Shown here: one piece after another, positions 23,601 to 35,600 of the stretch
How the letters are laid out: the number at the start of each line of letters is the position of its first letter
How positions within the stretch are numbered: position 1 is the stretch's first letter
Assembly (NCBI GenBank): GCA_964036045.1
Contig: OZ038383.1
Span: 7,518,430-7,582,429, forward strand
DNA length: 64,000 nucleotides
Origin: Eutreptiella sp. 'Long Island Sound 2002'
Lineage: Eukaryota > Euglenozoa > Euglenophyceae > Eutreptiales > Eutreptiaceae
Direction of reading: 5' to 3'
The notes under the pieces: model-generated
The model's database searches: none
The model's input: only the letters and a program-made list of their open reading frames with translations
Told to the model about the DNA's origin: nothing
Program-made: the position numbers and the translations under genes

Positions 23601-26600
23601 TTTCACCAGGGCACAGGTTTGTGCAGCACCTATCCCCTCCCGCGCACAGGGAACAAGTTGCGCTCTGCTGCCATTTCTAGTCTCCCCGCGTTAGCACAGG
23701 CATTGGAGTGCACGCAGGTGTGCCAGTGATGCTGGTTTCGGAGCGTACCGGATCGGCTTGCTTTTGTACTGATTTACCGGTTCCTGGAATTGAGGTTGAA
23801 GATGTGGCAAGGGGGAGATCCGTGGTACATATGGAGATGCCCACGCTTTCATCAATGGAAATATTGCCTTTCTTTGATGACTACCCAGGTTGGCCATCGA
23901 TCGGTTTGCCATGTTCTTGGTGATGGACTTGTCATTGCATAGACACCAACAGAGCCGTATTCTGCATGGGGGCACTACATGCATCCATTGAGGGGGGAGT
24001 AGGACTGTTATGAAGACTGAGAAAGGGCCGCACACCGCACACCCTGGCCCACAAACATATGATGGATTGAGTCTTGCTGTTGATGACTTTGACCGCACTT
24101 GTATCAGGCAGTGTTCCATCTCTTTTGTGCCGGCATACACGACCGTGTGTCACCCCGTATCACGCAGGCGTGCTCCATGTGTGGTCCATATGAGTAACAC
24201 ATGTTCAACACGATCAAATCAAGAAGGATGGTATGGGCTCCTGGCGCATCTTTTTTGGCATTGATGGCAATTCCTCGAGCCATATATGTATGGTTCTTGC
24301 CTGGTGAATCAGTGTCCATTGAGGCAAATGTTGCCAGTTGTTCAGCATTGGACAGTGATGAAGGATGAGGGAATACGCACCTGGAATTGCTTGGTTTTGG
24401 CATTGTAGTGTGGGCAGGCTGTACATCCATGACTGGGGGTGAAAAGGGTTAGTGATGGTGCGGACCGAAGTGATGGTGCGATGGCCTGTGTCGTTCATGA
24501 CGTTGTTGAAGTGGTGGATGGCTTTGTATGAGAGGTCGTGGCGTGTGTATGGTTCGTGTTCTTGGAGTGTGTGGTGTTGCCTGTGTTGGTGCCACTCTTC
24601 CAGGTCCGCGCAAATGTGGGCCAGTCGCTTCCTGCTCTCGTGTGCCTAGTGTCATGCGGCCGGGGTGTTTGTGTGTTGGAGATCGGCTAGCCGCCGCTTC
24701 TCGCACCATAGGGCGTGGACCATGTCGCGCAGGGCATTGGGCTTCGCGTTGTCATTGTCGTGGGGAGTTGGTTGGAAGCCGCAGGCGACGGCCACAGTGG
24801 GCATGGCCATGAGCAAGTCCACGGGGTCATGTTGGGCCCGCCGGGCGCAGTGGATCACTCTATGGTGGGACCACGCTTGCTTGTCCTGCTGCGAGGGGAA
24901 TCACAGGGGGAATGGGAGGCCTCTGTCGGCTTCTTCTTGGGGGGTGGGAGGAAGGTTGGCGATGGTGATGCGTATATGCAGGGATCGGTGGCCTGTGCGT
25001 CCGAGAGAGAGTTCTCCGTACTGGGCCTCCGTCTTGAGGATGATGGTGGGGTCGCTGTGTGTGTTACAGGAGCCACCTTGCAGTTGTGTTTGACCTCACA
25101 TGCCCGGATGTGTGTGGTTTTTGTTTGTTTGGATGGAATGTGGTCCGGCTGCCGCATATGATTTTCATTGGGTAATACATTTAACGGTTGATATGTCTTG
25201 CTTTTTGGTGCATGAATTTCAACTGTCCGTGTTTCCAATTTTTGGTGCCTCTCCCTAGCGCTTTGCACAAGCTCGAGGCACGGTACATGGGTGAAGAGCG
25301 CGATTTGCAGCTGCATTTTGCATGCATGCACACACGTGCAACCGTACCCTACACCCCTATGCGGTTCACATGCACGTTCACTGAATGTTGCCACTTTTAC
25401 TGTTCCAACCACCGGTCGCCGCTTCGACAACCACTTTTTGCAGCCCTCCTGCCCCCTCAAGCGCATCCCTGCCCTACCCTTCTTTCCGCAGGCGCTGCTG
25501 GCGCTGGGGGTCCAGGGGATTGTGGCGGCCACGCAAGTCACGCCCGTACGGCAGTTTCTGGCCGATCTGGCACGCACGGACTGCCTCATCCCCCAGGCCT
25601 TGCCTGACTTCCTCACGGCGTGCGGCGACGCCCTGCAGTCCATGACGGACGGGCACGACGTGCAGCTGCTGCTGCTGGAGTTGGTGCTGGAGGTTTTGGG
25701 GGAGGTCGCGCTGGCCTTGCCGAGCAGCACAGAGGCCAGGGTGACTCTGGGACCGTCCCTGATGCTGCTGCTGCAGAAGTTCTTGTCTGTGTCAATGTGT
25801 TGGGTCAGGTCTGTCTGTCGGCCGGTTCATGACTTTTGCTGTCCACTCCCCGACAGTCCCCCCCCCCCCCCCCCGCCGAAGCCTCATCCCCCCCATATCC
25901 CCCCAATGCTCCCCACACCCATACACCTGCATACCCGCACCCCCCCCCCCACACCCACACGCACCCACACCCTTACACAACACCCCCCATTTCCACCAAT
26001 ACCCCCTTCCATACCCTTCCCCCTCCCCTCATTTGTCCCTCCATACTCCCCCCTTCTCCCCCAACCTCCCGACCACGACTGCCAACCGCTATGTGCCCAA
26101 TCATATCCTTTGCCCGAGTATACTGGTCGCCAATGACGGTTTTTTTTGACGCACTGTCATGCAAATTCGTCCAGTTTATCAAAGTTACTAAACCCCACGC
26201 CCCCTCCCCCACTGCCCCGCAGAACCCCACGCTCTCCCTGGTGTCCAAACCGCAAAGCCCTGTGACAGATCCCCAAACCTCTGAATATACTCAGGCAAAA
26301 AAGGGGTACACCACTGGTGGGTACACATGAGAGCAGCACCATCTGAGGGCTGTGTCCCAAGCTCCCCCCGCCCCCCTACCTCCGGACGTGCGTGCTGTCT
26401 ATCGAACCGCCCGCATCCTGCAATGGCGAGCATGGGGCTGATACTGTCCACACTATGGTCTGCCTGGCCGGCATGGCCACTACAGCTTGACACCGGTGCG
26501 TGCGAGTACGCCCATGCTGGACACGGGGGGCCCACTTACGTGTGGCCCGGGTGAACCCGCTGCCGGGGCTGTGTCGCATACGGTCAGGATTTGAAACGGC

Positions 26601-29600
26601 CCAAGCCTATGCTTCGTGGTGCGGGACGGGGTCTAAGGGCCGGTGTGTGGGTCCTCCCCACTCAGGGTCCGGTCCCCACATGGATGGTGCCTCACCCGCA
26701 CGCCCCCACGCCCCCCGGCAGTTGCCTGTATGTTTTCCGGGGCTTTTGGAACAAAAACCACTTCCCACACAAAGATATCTCAACCCGTCCAGCCTGAGCA
26801 GTGCCGGACACTGTGCCATGGTGCCGTGCCTACGCCCTGACCAGCTGTGCCTAAACCCCGTGCCCTGAGTGACGTACACCGGAGGTCTCCCTTGTGAATG
26901 GCCATGTCACAAAGGAGGGGATAGCCCCCCCGGCGCCCTGGCCCCCAACTCCCTCTCTTCAAGGGCGTCCTTCAGTGTGCACAGGGTTTGGGGCGGGACG
27001 TGCTCGGCTCTTGACAAGCTTTTCTTTCCTTCTTGCGACTGCATGTGCTGCATGTTGTGCTGAACGATCATCCTCGGAAGCCACATCGCTGGAACAACTT
27101 GGGCTGTGAGCGGGCTGGACGGATTCGGCCTCCACCTGTTTACCTCTCTCCTGCACGCCTTTGCGCAGGGTGCCCATGACCTGCTACTCTGTGCAGTACT
27201 CCAACTGTGCCTAATCAAGAAACAACAAATGGCTCATCCCAAATAGTCGCCCCATCCTCTTAGAACCGTACGTCGCGTCCAACAACCACACACGTGACAG
27301 CTCACGCGATACCATACGGTCGGGACCCAAGGAGAAGGGGCCCGTGGTCCAGCCACGGGGGATGGCCTCATTCGACAAGGTCAGGGGTCAAGTGTCACGC
27401 ATGTCACATGGGGGCAAACCCCAACAGCGCCCGCGTGTTTTCCCACCAAAACTTTTTTCCACAGAAAGTACGCCGAGCCGATAGGTACGCCGAGCCGACA
27501 GGTACGCCGAACCCCAGGTACGGTTTAATCCGGTGAGCTGGCGGCATCCAGATACGCGACGGCAGTCCCTGGGTCAACCAACGTGGTTGGGGCATGGCTT
27601 TGGTACCACAGCACCACAGCAGCCCCCCCTTCCCCCCCGGTCCGGCACAGGCCTTGACCCAAACCAAACCAAACCCCCCCTTCCCCCTCTCGGCAGTTGT
27701 GAGGAGTGGGGCACACATCTCTCCTACTCCCACTCTCACCTACAAGCCCTCCCCTGCTCCGCCTCACGCGCCACTGTACCGCCGAGTATTGGACACAACA
27801 TTACCCCCTTCCCCCCTCACTCGCCCCCCCCCCCCCCCCGTGGCGTGTGGACGTGGTCCAGTGGTGGTTGGGGTTGTCGGTGAGGACATGTGCGGGCGCA
27901 GTGAAGAGGAAGGGGCCGGGACAGCGACGGGAACACCAAAAGACCGGAGCTTCAGCAGCACTGCACTAACCCACGCTCCCTACGCCCCCCGCGTCCCGTT
28001 CTCGTCGGCCCCCCCAATGCCCCGTATGTTTCGTCGTCCGTCAGTGTCTCCGGGGACTGGTCCGTGTACCTGTGCCCCACGTTCGGCCCCCAGGGCAACG
28101 CCCTGCAGCTGGACCGCCCCGCCTCCGAGGACAGCGGCGACGACGAGGACGAGGACGCCCCCGCCGCCGCGGCGGCGCCGGGGGGCGACGGGGGCCTGCA
28201 CGGGGGCCTGTACGGGGAGCTCCGGGGCCTGCAGCGGCGCTGGGGCGACCTCGTGGCGCGGCTGGTGACGGACGGCCCCCTCAGCGCCAGCGACGCCCAG
28301 GCGGTGGTGCGGCAGAGCGCCGCGGAGGTGCGGGGGATGCTGCTGGAGCCCGAGGCGCAGGCGTGCCTCGTGCAGCACCAGACCTTCGTGGTCACGTACG
28401 ACACCCTCGCGGCGCTGGACGACCGCCTGGCGGACGGCGGCGGGGCCGGGGTCGCCGGGGCGTGGGCGGGGCTGGTCCGCGACGGCTGCGCGCCGCCGCA
28501 GCACGTGCTGGACGCGATGGCGACCGCGGGGGCGCTCCGCGCGCTCGCGCCGCCGGCCCTCCCCGCGTCGCTGCGGCACGTGTGGGGCACGCAGCAGACG
28601 GACAGCACCGCGCAGCGCCTGTACCTCTGGGCCCGCTTCGTCCGCTTTGCGACGCTGAGCGCCACGGCGCTGCGCCGCGCGTCGCCCGCGCTGCCGCACG
28701 CGACGCTGCTGGGCCTGTTCCGCCGCGTGGTGCCGGAGGCGTTCCGCGCGGTGGCGGTGCAGGGGTACATGGTCACCCCGGTGCCGGCTGCGGAGCTGCT
28801 CGCGCTGCTGCGGCAGTGGGTCGCGCTGGCCGTGCCGGGGGCCGACGCCGACGTCGTGCGCGCCCTGGCGGACCTGGTCTGCGAGAGCGCCGCGGCTGCA
28901 GACGTCAGCACCTCCGGCCTCTTGGCCACCGCCAGCCTGCTGCAGTTTGTGATGTGGCACCTGCCGCTCTGCGACGCCCTCAGTGCCTATCTGCGGATCA
29001 CGCGGCAGCTGCTGCAAGACGCCCCGACCTCCCACGTGCACTCCAGAATCCTCGCTGCTGGGGCCGCTGCCGTCCAGGCGCGGCTGTCCGAAGCCACCCC
29101 AGTGCCCCCTGGCACAGGTACAGCCCTCGCCCCCCCCCCCTCATCCAGCCTCATCAGTCCTGGGTACAGCTCAATGCCTAAGGTACCCTGCTGCTGTACA
29201 ACGCTATGAAGCAAAGCAGTTCCCTAAAAGGGGCAGCAGGTGACGGGTGCGCTCGGCGCTCCACCGTGAGGGCGAGTGGTGGCAACCGGACAGGAATGGC
29301 AAAGGCAGAAGGGAAACTGGGAAGCAGATTGGACGTCATCGGGCCGTTCCCGGACAACCACCTCCAAGGGTCCGCGTAGTGCACGCGTGCGGCCCACGCA
29401 TTCCGCCTCACAAGGCCTGCGGTGCGCAGTGCGGGCCCCCGCCTGCGCAGCGCAGGGCTTGTTGCCGACCGAAGCAAGTCTTGCGTTTGCCCGTCTTTTC
29501 TGGGCCTACACTCCTCCTTTGCACGCCGACGGTGGTCCAGGGGGACTCTGTACATAGCCCCTGGGACCGCTTTCACTCTCGCTTTGTCGGCGTCCTGTCA

Positions 29601-32600
29601 GCCACGGATGTTCTTGGATTTGCGCAGTCTGTTGTCAGTGCAGAAGCGACGGGTGTGGGTGTGTGCGACGGCCCAACGTTCTTGTAGACAAGCTGTTTGG
29701 GCGCGCTTCGGTCGTTCTGGCGTACATTGGCGAGCATCGTCCTGTTTTGGGCAGATTTGGCTTGGTGCACTCGGTTTGCTCATGCTCTGGCTTGCAGGAT
29801 CGTGTTTGCGTGCGAAAGTGGTCTGTGAGCCAGCCGGGGCAGTGTTTTGGGCTGTAGAATGAAGCAACTTGTCGATTTGAGTTGATCTCATGTTCAGAAT
29901 TGTAGCATTTTCAGTGGTCTGCCCCTCCAACTTTGGCTTTGAAACCTCCACTGCGCCTGGCAAACCATCTGCCAGGGTTGCAGCATCAGCAACTGGTTTT
30001 GAGGAGGGCGGGGGTCACAGATCCGCTCAGACAAACCACCACGGCCCAGCACCAAACAGCGCAGCATCGGAAACCACAACACAGCACCGCACATCCCCCT
30101 CGCGCTGTCTGCTGCCTTGCCGTCGTACATCGGCGCTTTCCGCCTCCGTTCGTGCCAAGGCGCAGCCCCGCGGTGCCGCGGTCTTCTTGGTCTGTTTTAC
30201 TGTCAGGTGACGCGACGCGCGACGGCATCGACGCGCTCGCCGTCGTCTCCAGCCGCATTTGTGCGGAGGCCGAAGGCACCGACGTTGCCGCCCCCGCCGA
30301 TCTGACGGCGGTGCTGCAGCGCGCGGCGGGCACGGCGGAGGTGTGGCTCGCGGCCTTCCGGGCGCTCCCCCCCGACGCCGCCGCAGACGTCGCCGTGCAA
30401 GGGGCTCAGGTGTGCGACGCACTGGTGGCGCTCAGCCGGCGCGCGTCGCAGGCGCTCGACGCGCTCGACGCGCCCGGCTCCGACGCGCCGGACTTCGCAT
30501 CGGGCAGCGCCCACGTCGCGCGCGTGGCGCTGCACGTGGCGGCTGCTGTCGAGCGCGACGCCGCGCCGCTCCTGGACGTCGCGTCGGAGCTCACGGATCG
30601 GCTGTACCCCCGGCGGTTTGCGGCGTCCAGGTCGCCGCTGCCGCTGCCGCTCGACCCCCAGTGCCCTGAGCTCCGCATGGCCCCGCACCTTCTGAAGCTG
30701 GTGGCTGCGGGCCTGACGCTCCGCCCCGCGGACTCGGCCGCGGCCCTTCGGCTCTACACGCTCCTCTTTGACCTTGTGCTGAGCTGCGGGGCTGCGGCAC
30801 TGCAGCTGCTCGGCTCCGACAGCCCCGCAGAGTGCCCGGAGCCGCACCTGCAGGCGCTCTCCGAGGCCTTGGGCCCGGCCATGGACTGCCCCGGGCACGT
30901 CTACGTCAACATCGACGCCGCGGAGCGCCTCGCGAGCCACTACGCGGACCTGCTCCGGCGGTGCCACGCGACGTGCCTCGGGAGCGCGCGGCACGCCCGC
31001 ACCGCCCGGCACTTCCCGGGGGAGCACCCCCTCGTGCCGGCGTGGGCCGCCGCAGCCTACGCCCCGGCGCCCCCCGCCGACCCCCAGGACGACGCAGCCC
31101 CGGCGCAGGTCGCCGTCGCGCGGCTCATGGGCCTGTGCGGCCACGTGGTGCTGCTGAGCGCCGCGTGCCCCCGGAACCGGCAGCAGCTGCTGGACCACTT
31201 CCAGAACGTCGCTCCCTCGGACCCGACCACGCCCCTGACCCCCGCAGAGCCGACGTCCAGCAGCGCCGCGGCCCCCGGCGAGGCCGCGCCCGCGACCGAC
31301 GAGGACGCCGACGGGGAGGCGCTGGAGTGCCCGGTGCCGGCGCCGGTGGCGGACGTCATTGCGCGGGTGCCGCCGGCGCCCCGGGGGGGCAGCAAGAAGG
31401 TCCGCATCCTCGCGCACTCTCCCTCTCCCTTCGTATCATGTTCTCTCTGACCCTTTCCTCATCATGTTCGTTGTGACCCCCGCGATCCCGCACTCCGACC
31501 ATCTACACACTGTCTCAGAACTGCAAGTGGGGGCCTGGTCCTGCGGACCCCCCTTGGCAGTATCTGGCGAACATGGGGTCGTTCAGGGAGGGAGGGGGAG
31601 GGAGGGCGGGAGGGTGGGAGGGGAGGGGGTCGGCTGGTCAGCCGCCGGGGTCCCTAGAGGGGGGTCAGTGGGTACCCCAACATACAAAGCTCAAAATGAT
31701 CCCCATGACGCGCTGATCATTTTGAACATACACAAATGGGGTAAAAAAATTTCAGAAAAAATTTGCCCATTAGCTCAGGCTCCTATCAGCCAAGGTCAGA
31801 CCCGGAGGTCAGGTCAGGGGTCAAAATTTTTTCTGTGTTTTTCAAACATTTTTGATTTCTCCACAAAATTCTGAGTATTTTGAGTATAGACGCATCGGGT
31901 GTAAAAAAAATGATAACCCCTCAAGAAGGGCAAAAATTTTTTTTTCGGCGCGGACCCTTGCTTCCAAAATCTCAAATTGGAGAAAGACGGGTTCGAAAAC
32001 TTTGGGGGGGTCTGGAAGGGGGGGGCGGGGAGGGGGGGGGGGGTGGGTTGCGGTCGGGAATTCGAACTGGCCACCCCCCTCGGTACAGGCCTTCTTGTCC
32101 TCGTTGCACACCGTGCAGCCTTTGTGGCTGTGGTGATGCCGAAAGCACTTGCCGCGCGGCGCATGCCGGCAATCATTGGGGTGACTGGGGAATCACCCAG
32201 TGGGGGTGGAAGGACCACTGCGGGGGGTGTGAGGTGGTGGGAGGGAATGGTGGAACATGACTGGGCGGTTCCCGAATATGCCCCTTGAAAGGTGCGTGCG
32301 GTGCAGGTGCTGCCCCAGGGGCGCATGGCGGTTGTTCAGTTACTCCCAGAGGAATGGGGTGGGCCCAGCAGCCGCTGGCGCTGGGGCTCGGCTGAGGGGT
32401 GTTGGGTTGTCTATGGCTGGCTGCGTGTGTGTCCCTTTCTGGGCGGGCTGCTCGGACAGCCTGCTGGGCGCAGTGCTGCAGGGGGAGGGGTGCACTCTCA
32501 TTGCAGTGCCGGTGTCAGCCAAAACCTGAGCCGTGTCCGCTTGCTCCAGTGCTTGAGCTGCCGACCTGGGCCCCTTGCACACCATTTGGGTGGCATTCTG

Positions 32601-35600
32601 CCCTGGGCAACCCTTTCTTTCATGCAGCATGCACAGACCGCATACTTCCTCTAGACACATCCTATTCCACGAAAGAACTTATCAAAGCGGGCATTCGTTT
32701 GCAATTTTGCGTCCACCCCCTCCAGACGCAAGGGAGCCACCACCAGGCCACCACCAGGCCACCACCAGGCCACCACCAGGGGACATCCTTTCATGAGGTC
32801 ATATGCACCATCCACATGATGTTGGATTTGGCGCGCCTCCGCGGGTAGGTGGTGGATGTGCTCATTGACCAAGCCTAGTATTTCGGCGTCATTGCCCAGG
32901 GCGTCCAACCCATGGTGGGCAGCCACATAGGGCTGTGCACGAAGGACCACCTCTTTGCCCACACTGGTATAAGCACACGATGCCGTTGGGGCCCTTGCAA
33001 AGTAGACTGCTTGAGCAGCTATGGGGCTTCCCCCAAGGCATTGTATAGGGTGTCCATGTGGGGGCTACAGTGGCCATCCCCTTCATCAAGTATGTGGACT
33101 TGGCCTACAAGGCGCACTCATTTGGCCCCATGGCCCACCCCATGACGGTGTGGGTGGATGACACAATCACAGTCCTCGCCACAAGAGAGCACAGACCCAT
33201 AAAGGGAGTCCTGGTAGACTAGTGCGCCTATTTCCAAACGGTGATGCGGGCCTTGGTGCCGAACAAGAAGGCCCGGCATGGATCCACCCGGGAGCCGCAT
33301 GCCCTTAGATCCCCAGGCCCGGCTACGGTCGACGCGCATGTGGGATACTCCTAGGTGGCCAATAATCTAGCAACCCCAGGAGAAGGCCCTCCAACACACA
33401 TGCGAACTCCCGTCGGCCACGTCCTCTAGGACCTAGGGACCGATATCTACCTCTAGGGGCGATCCACGGCCCCCCGCAACATCTCGGCCATTAGGGCCGC
33501 AATATGATGAAGCCCCAGCGCATGGCCCCAGATGCGGCAATGATGGTGCTCAAGGCCAAGGTCCAGACAAAGCACTACACCACGGCCAACATCTACCGCC
33601 CCAAGGCCATGGTACAACACGCCAACAATGCACTCTTGGTGTGGTGTTGGAAACAGTGGCACGAGCACCGCCCAACACACCCAACACGCCCACACAAAGG
33701 CGTTGTGGAGACCACGGAAGGATGGCTGCCCGGGGCTCCACCGTTGGGAGCTCTCATGGCATGTAGCGGTGGCCCGGGAGTTGGTCCGGCCAAGCACGTG
33801 GGCCAAGGGTCATTTTCGGTAAGCCCAGGAGGCGTCTTTGGCGGAGCATTACACCCGCAGGGGTGGGTGCCCCGCAGTGCTCATCTCAGGATAGGTTACC
33901 CACCACTAGCACTGCCCCCATCTGCTAGGGACACCGCAGATGGTCGTGTGCCACCCCTGTCCTCGTGCTCGGGCCCCGCCCGCACAGAGGACAAGCACAG
34001 CGGGACGTCTTACCAGTGGTGGCAACACACTAGAGCTAGTATGGGGACGTCACCGATGTCCAACTGCCCCCGGTGGTCTATGCGGTAGCCGTGGTGCTAG
34101 GCTATCATCACCTTGGGGATTTCTACTCCCCGGGTTGAGCGCTCCACAGCAAGCAGGACCCGCGTGCGCGGGTGCGCAGGGGACACACAATGCGTACAGT
34201 ACGGGATTGGCTCCACCGACACTGCAAACCTCCCCACCCCCTACAGCCCCTACTAGCACCGCTAGTGCCCCACTGGCAACAAGCCCCAAAGACTGGTCAC
34301 TGGGCCCGATATGCCCCTGCCAATCCACAATGGTAATAGGCGGCAGCGAGCCAATCTACTAGCAAGGCCATGCAATCCAACTCACCACGGCCATGTGGGA
34401 TGTCATGGCTATGCTGGGGTGGGCCGTAGTGCTCCCTGTGTGTGGCCAGCCTTTGGACGGCCTCTCGAGCGATAGCCGCCTGCATGGGCTACTCGTGGCC
34501 ATCTTGGATATTCCTATGCAGGTGGACCCCCCCCCCCCCTTGTATGTGTTCCTGAGCATATGCCCGTTGCCGCGCTCTAGCGGCTCTAGACTGACAATGC
34601 TGCGGGGCACACGATGGTGTGGCACCGCACGCCCCCCATGCCGCCACAATATTGGGAGTGGGTATTACGGGTGCGGCACACCGTCTTTATCATCACGGGC
34701 ATGGAGCTGGTGGAGCCATGGATAGAGCGGAGGCAGTGGCGCTCTTCAAGTACCCGGCCCGTTGCCTGACTCGCAGCTGCCCAGGGCACCCCAACAAAGG
34801 GCCCTTGTACATGGCGCTGCATGCGGTGCAGATACTGCTGTTGGAGATGGGCCCGGCCCTGCAGAAGCTGGTAGTGGTCGCGGAACTTCTCCGGCGGTAG
34901 GAAAGTGTAAGGATGGCGCAACTTCAAGGTGAGGTCCGTTTGCGGTTCCTCCTTGGTCGCGGCATCCACTTGCACGTTGATGGCGGTGATCCGGTGTGAG
35001 GGTGTGAACACAATGTTGATCGCGGCCTCTAGGGCCAAGAGCTTAGCCCTTGGGGTATGCGCATACATGCGGTGTATGTTGTCCCCACAGTGTTTGTACT
35101 CCTAGTAGGTGTGTAAGGCACCCACAGCAGACTCGCAGTCTAGGACGACCCAAAACACACCCTCCTGTGGTGCTAGCTGATGGACGCAGAGCAGCAGGGT
35201 CACGGCCTCTACTCTTGAGGTGACCCGGACACTATGTATCCGTGGCGCTTGCTCATAGCCCCCAAGGACCTGTAGGATTGGCCGTATGAGTCGGCAGCGG
35301 TAGCCCAGGTGCAGTATGAGCACTAATGTGGGACAAACTACGGGCGGGGCCTTAGCCTACCACTGGACTATTTTACAAGTGACTAGCAGCCTATCGAATG
35401 CGAAATCTCCCCACCATGATGTTGTTGGCAGAGCGCTCCGAGCACAAAAACATGTAGGTGTGCACACCGTTTTTCCTCTGCGGGGCAGCCCAAAAATGGC
35501 CCGGCACCTATGGGAGTGCCAGGTGCAGTCCCATGAGTGGCAGCCGGCCCAGCAATGCTTGCACACATGGGTGAGCACCCATGTGGGGCCTAGGTTGTCA

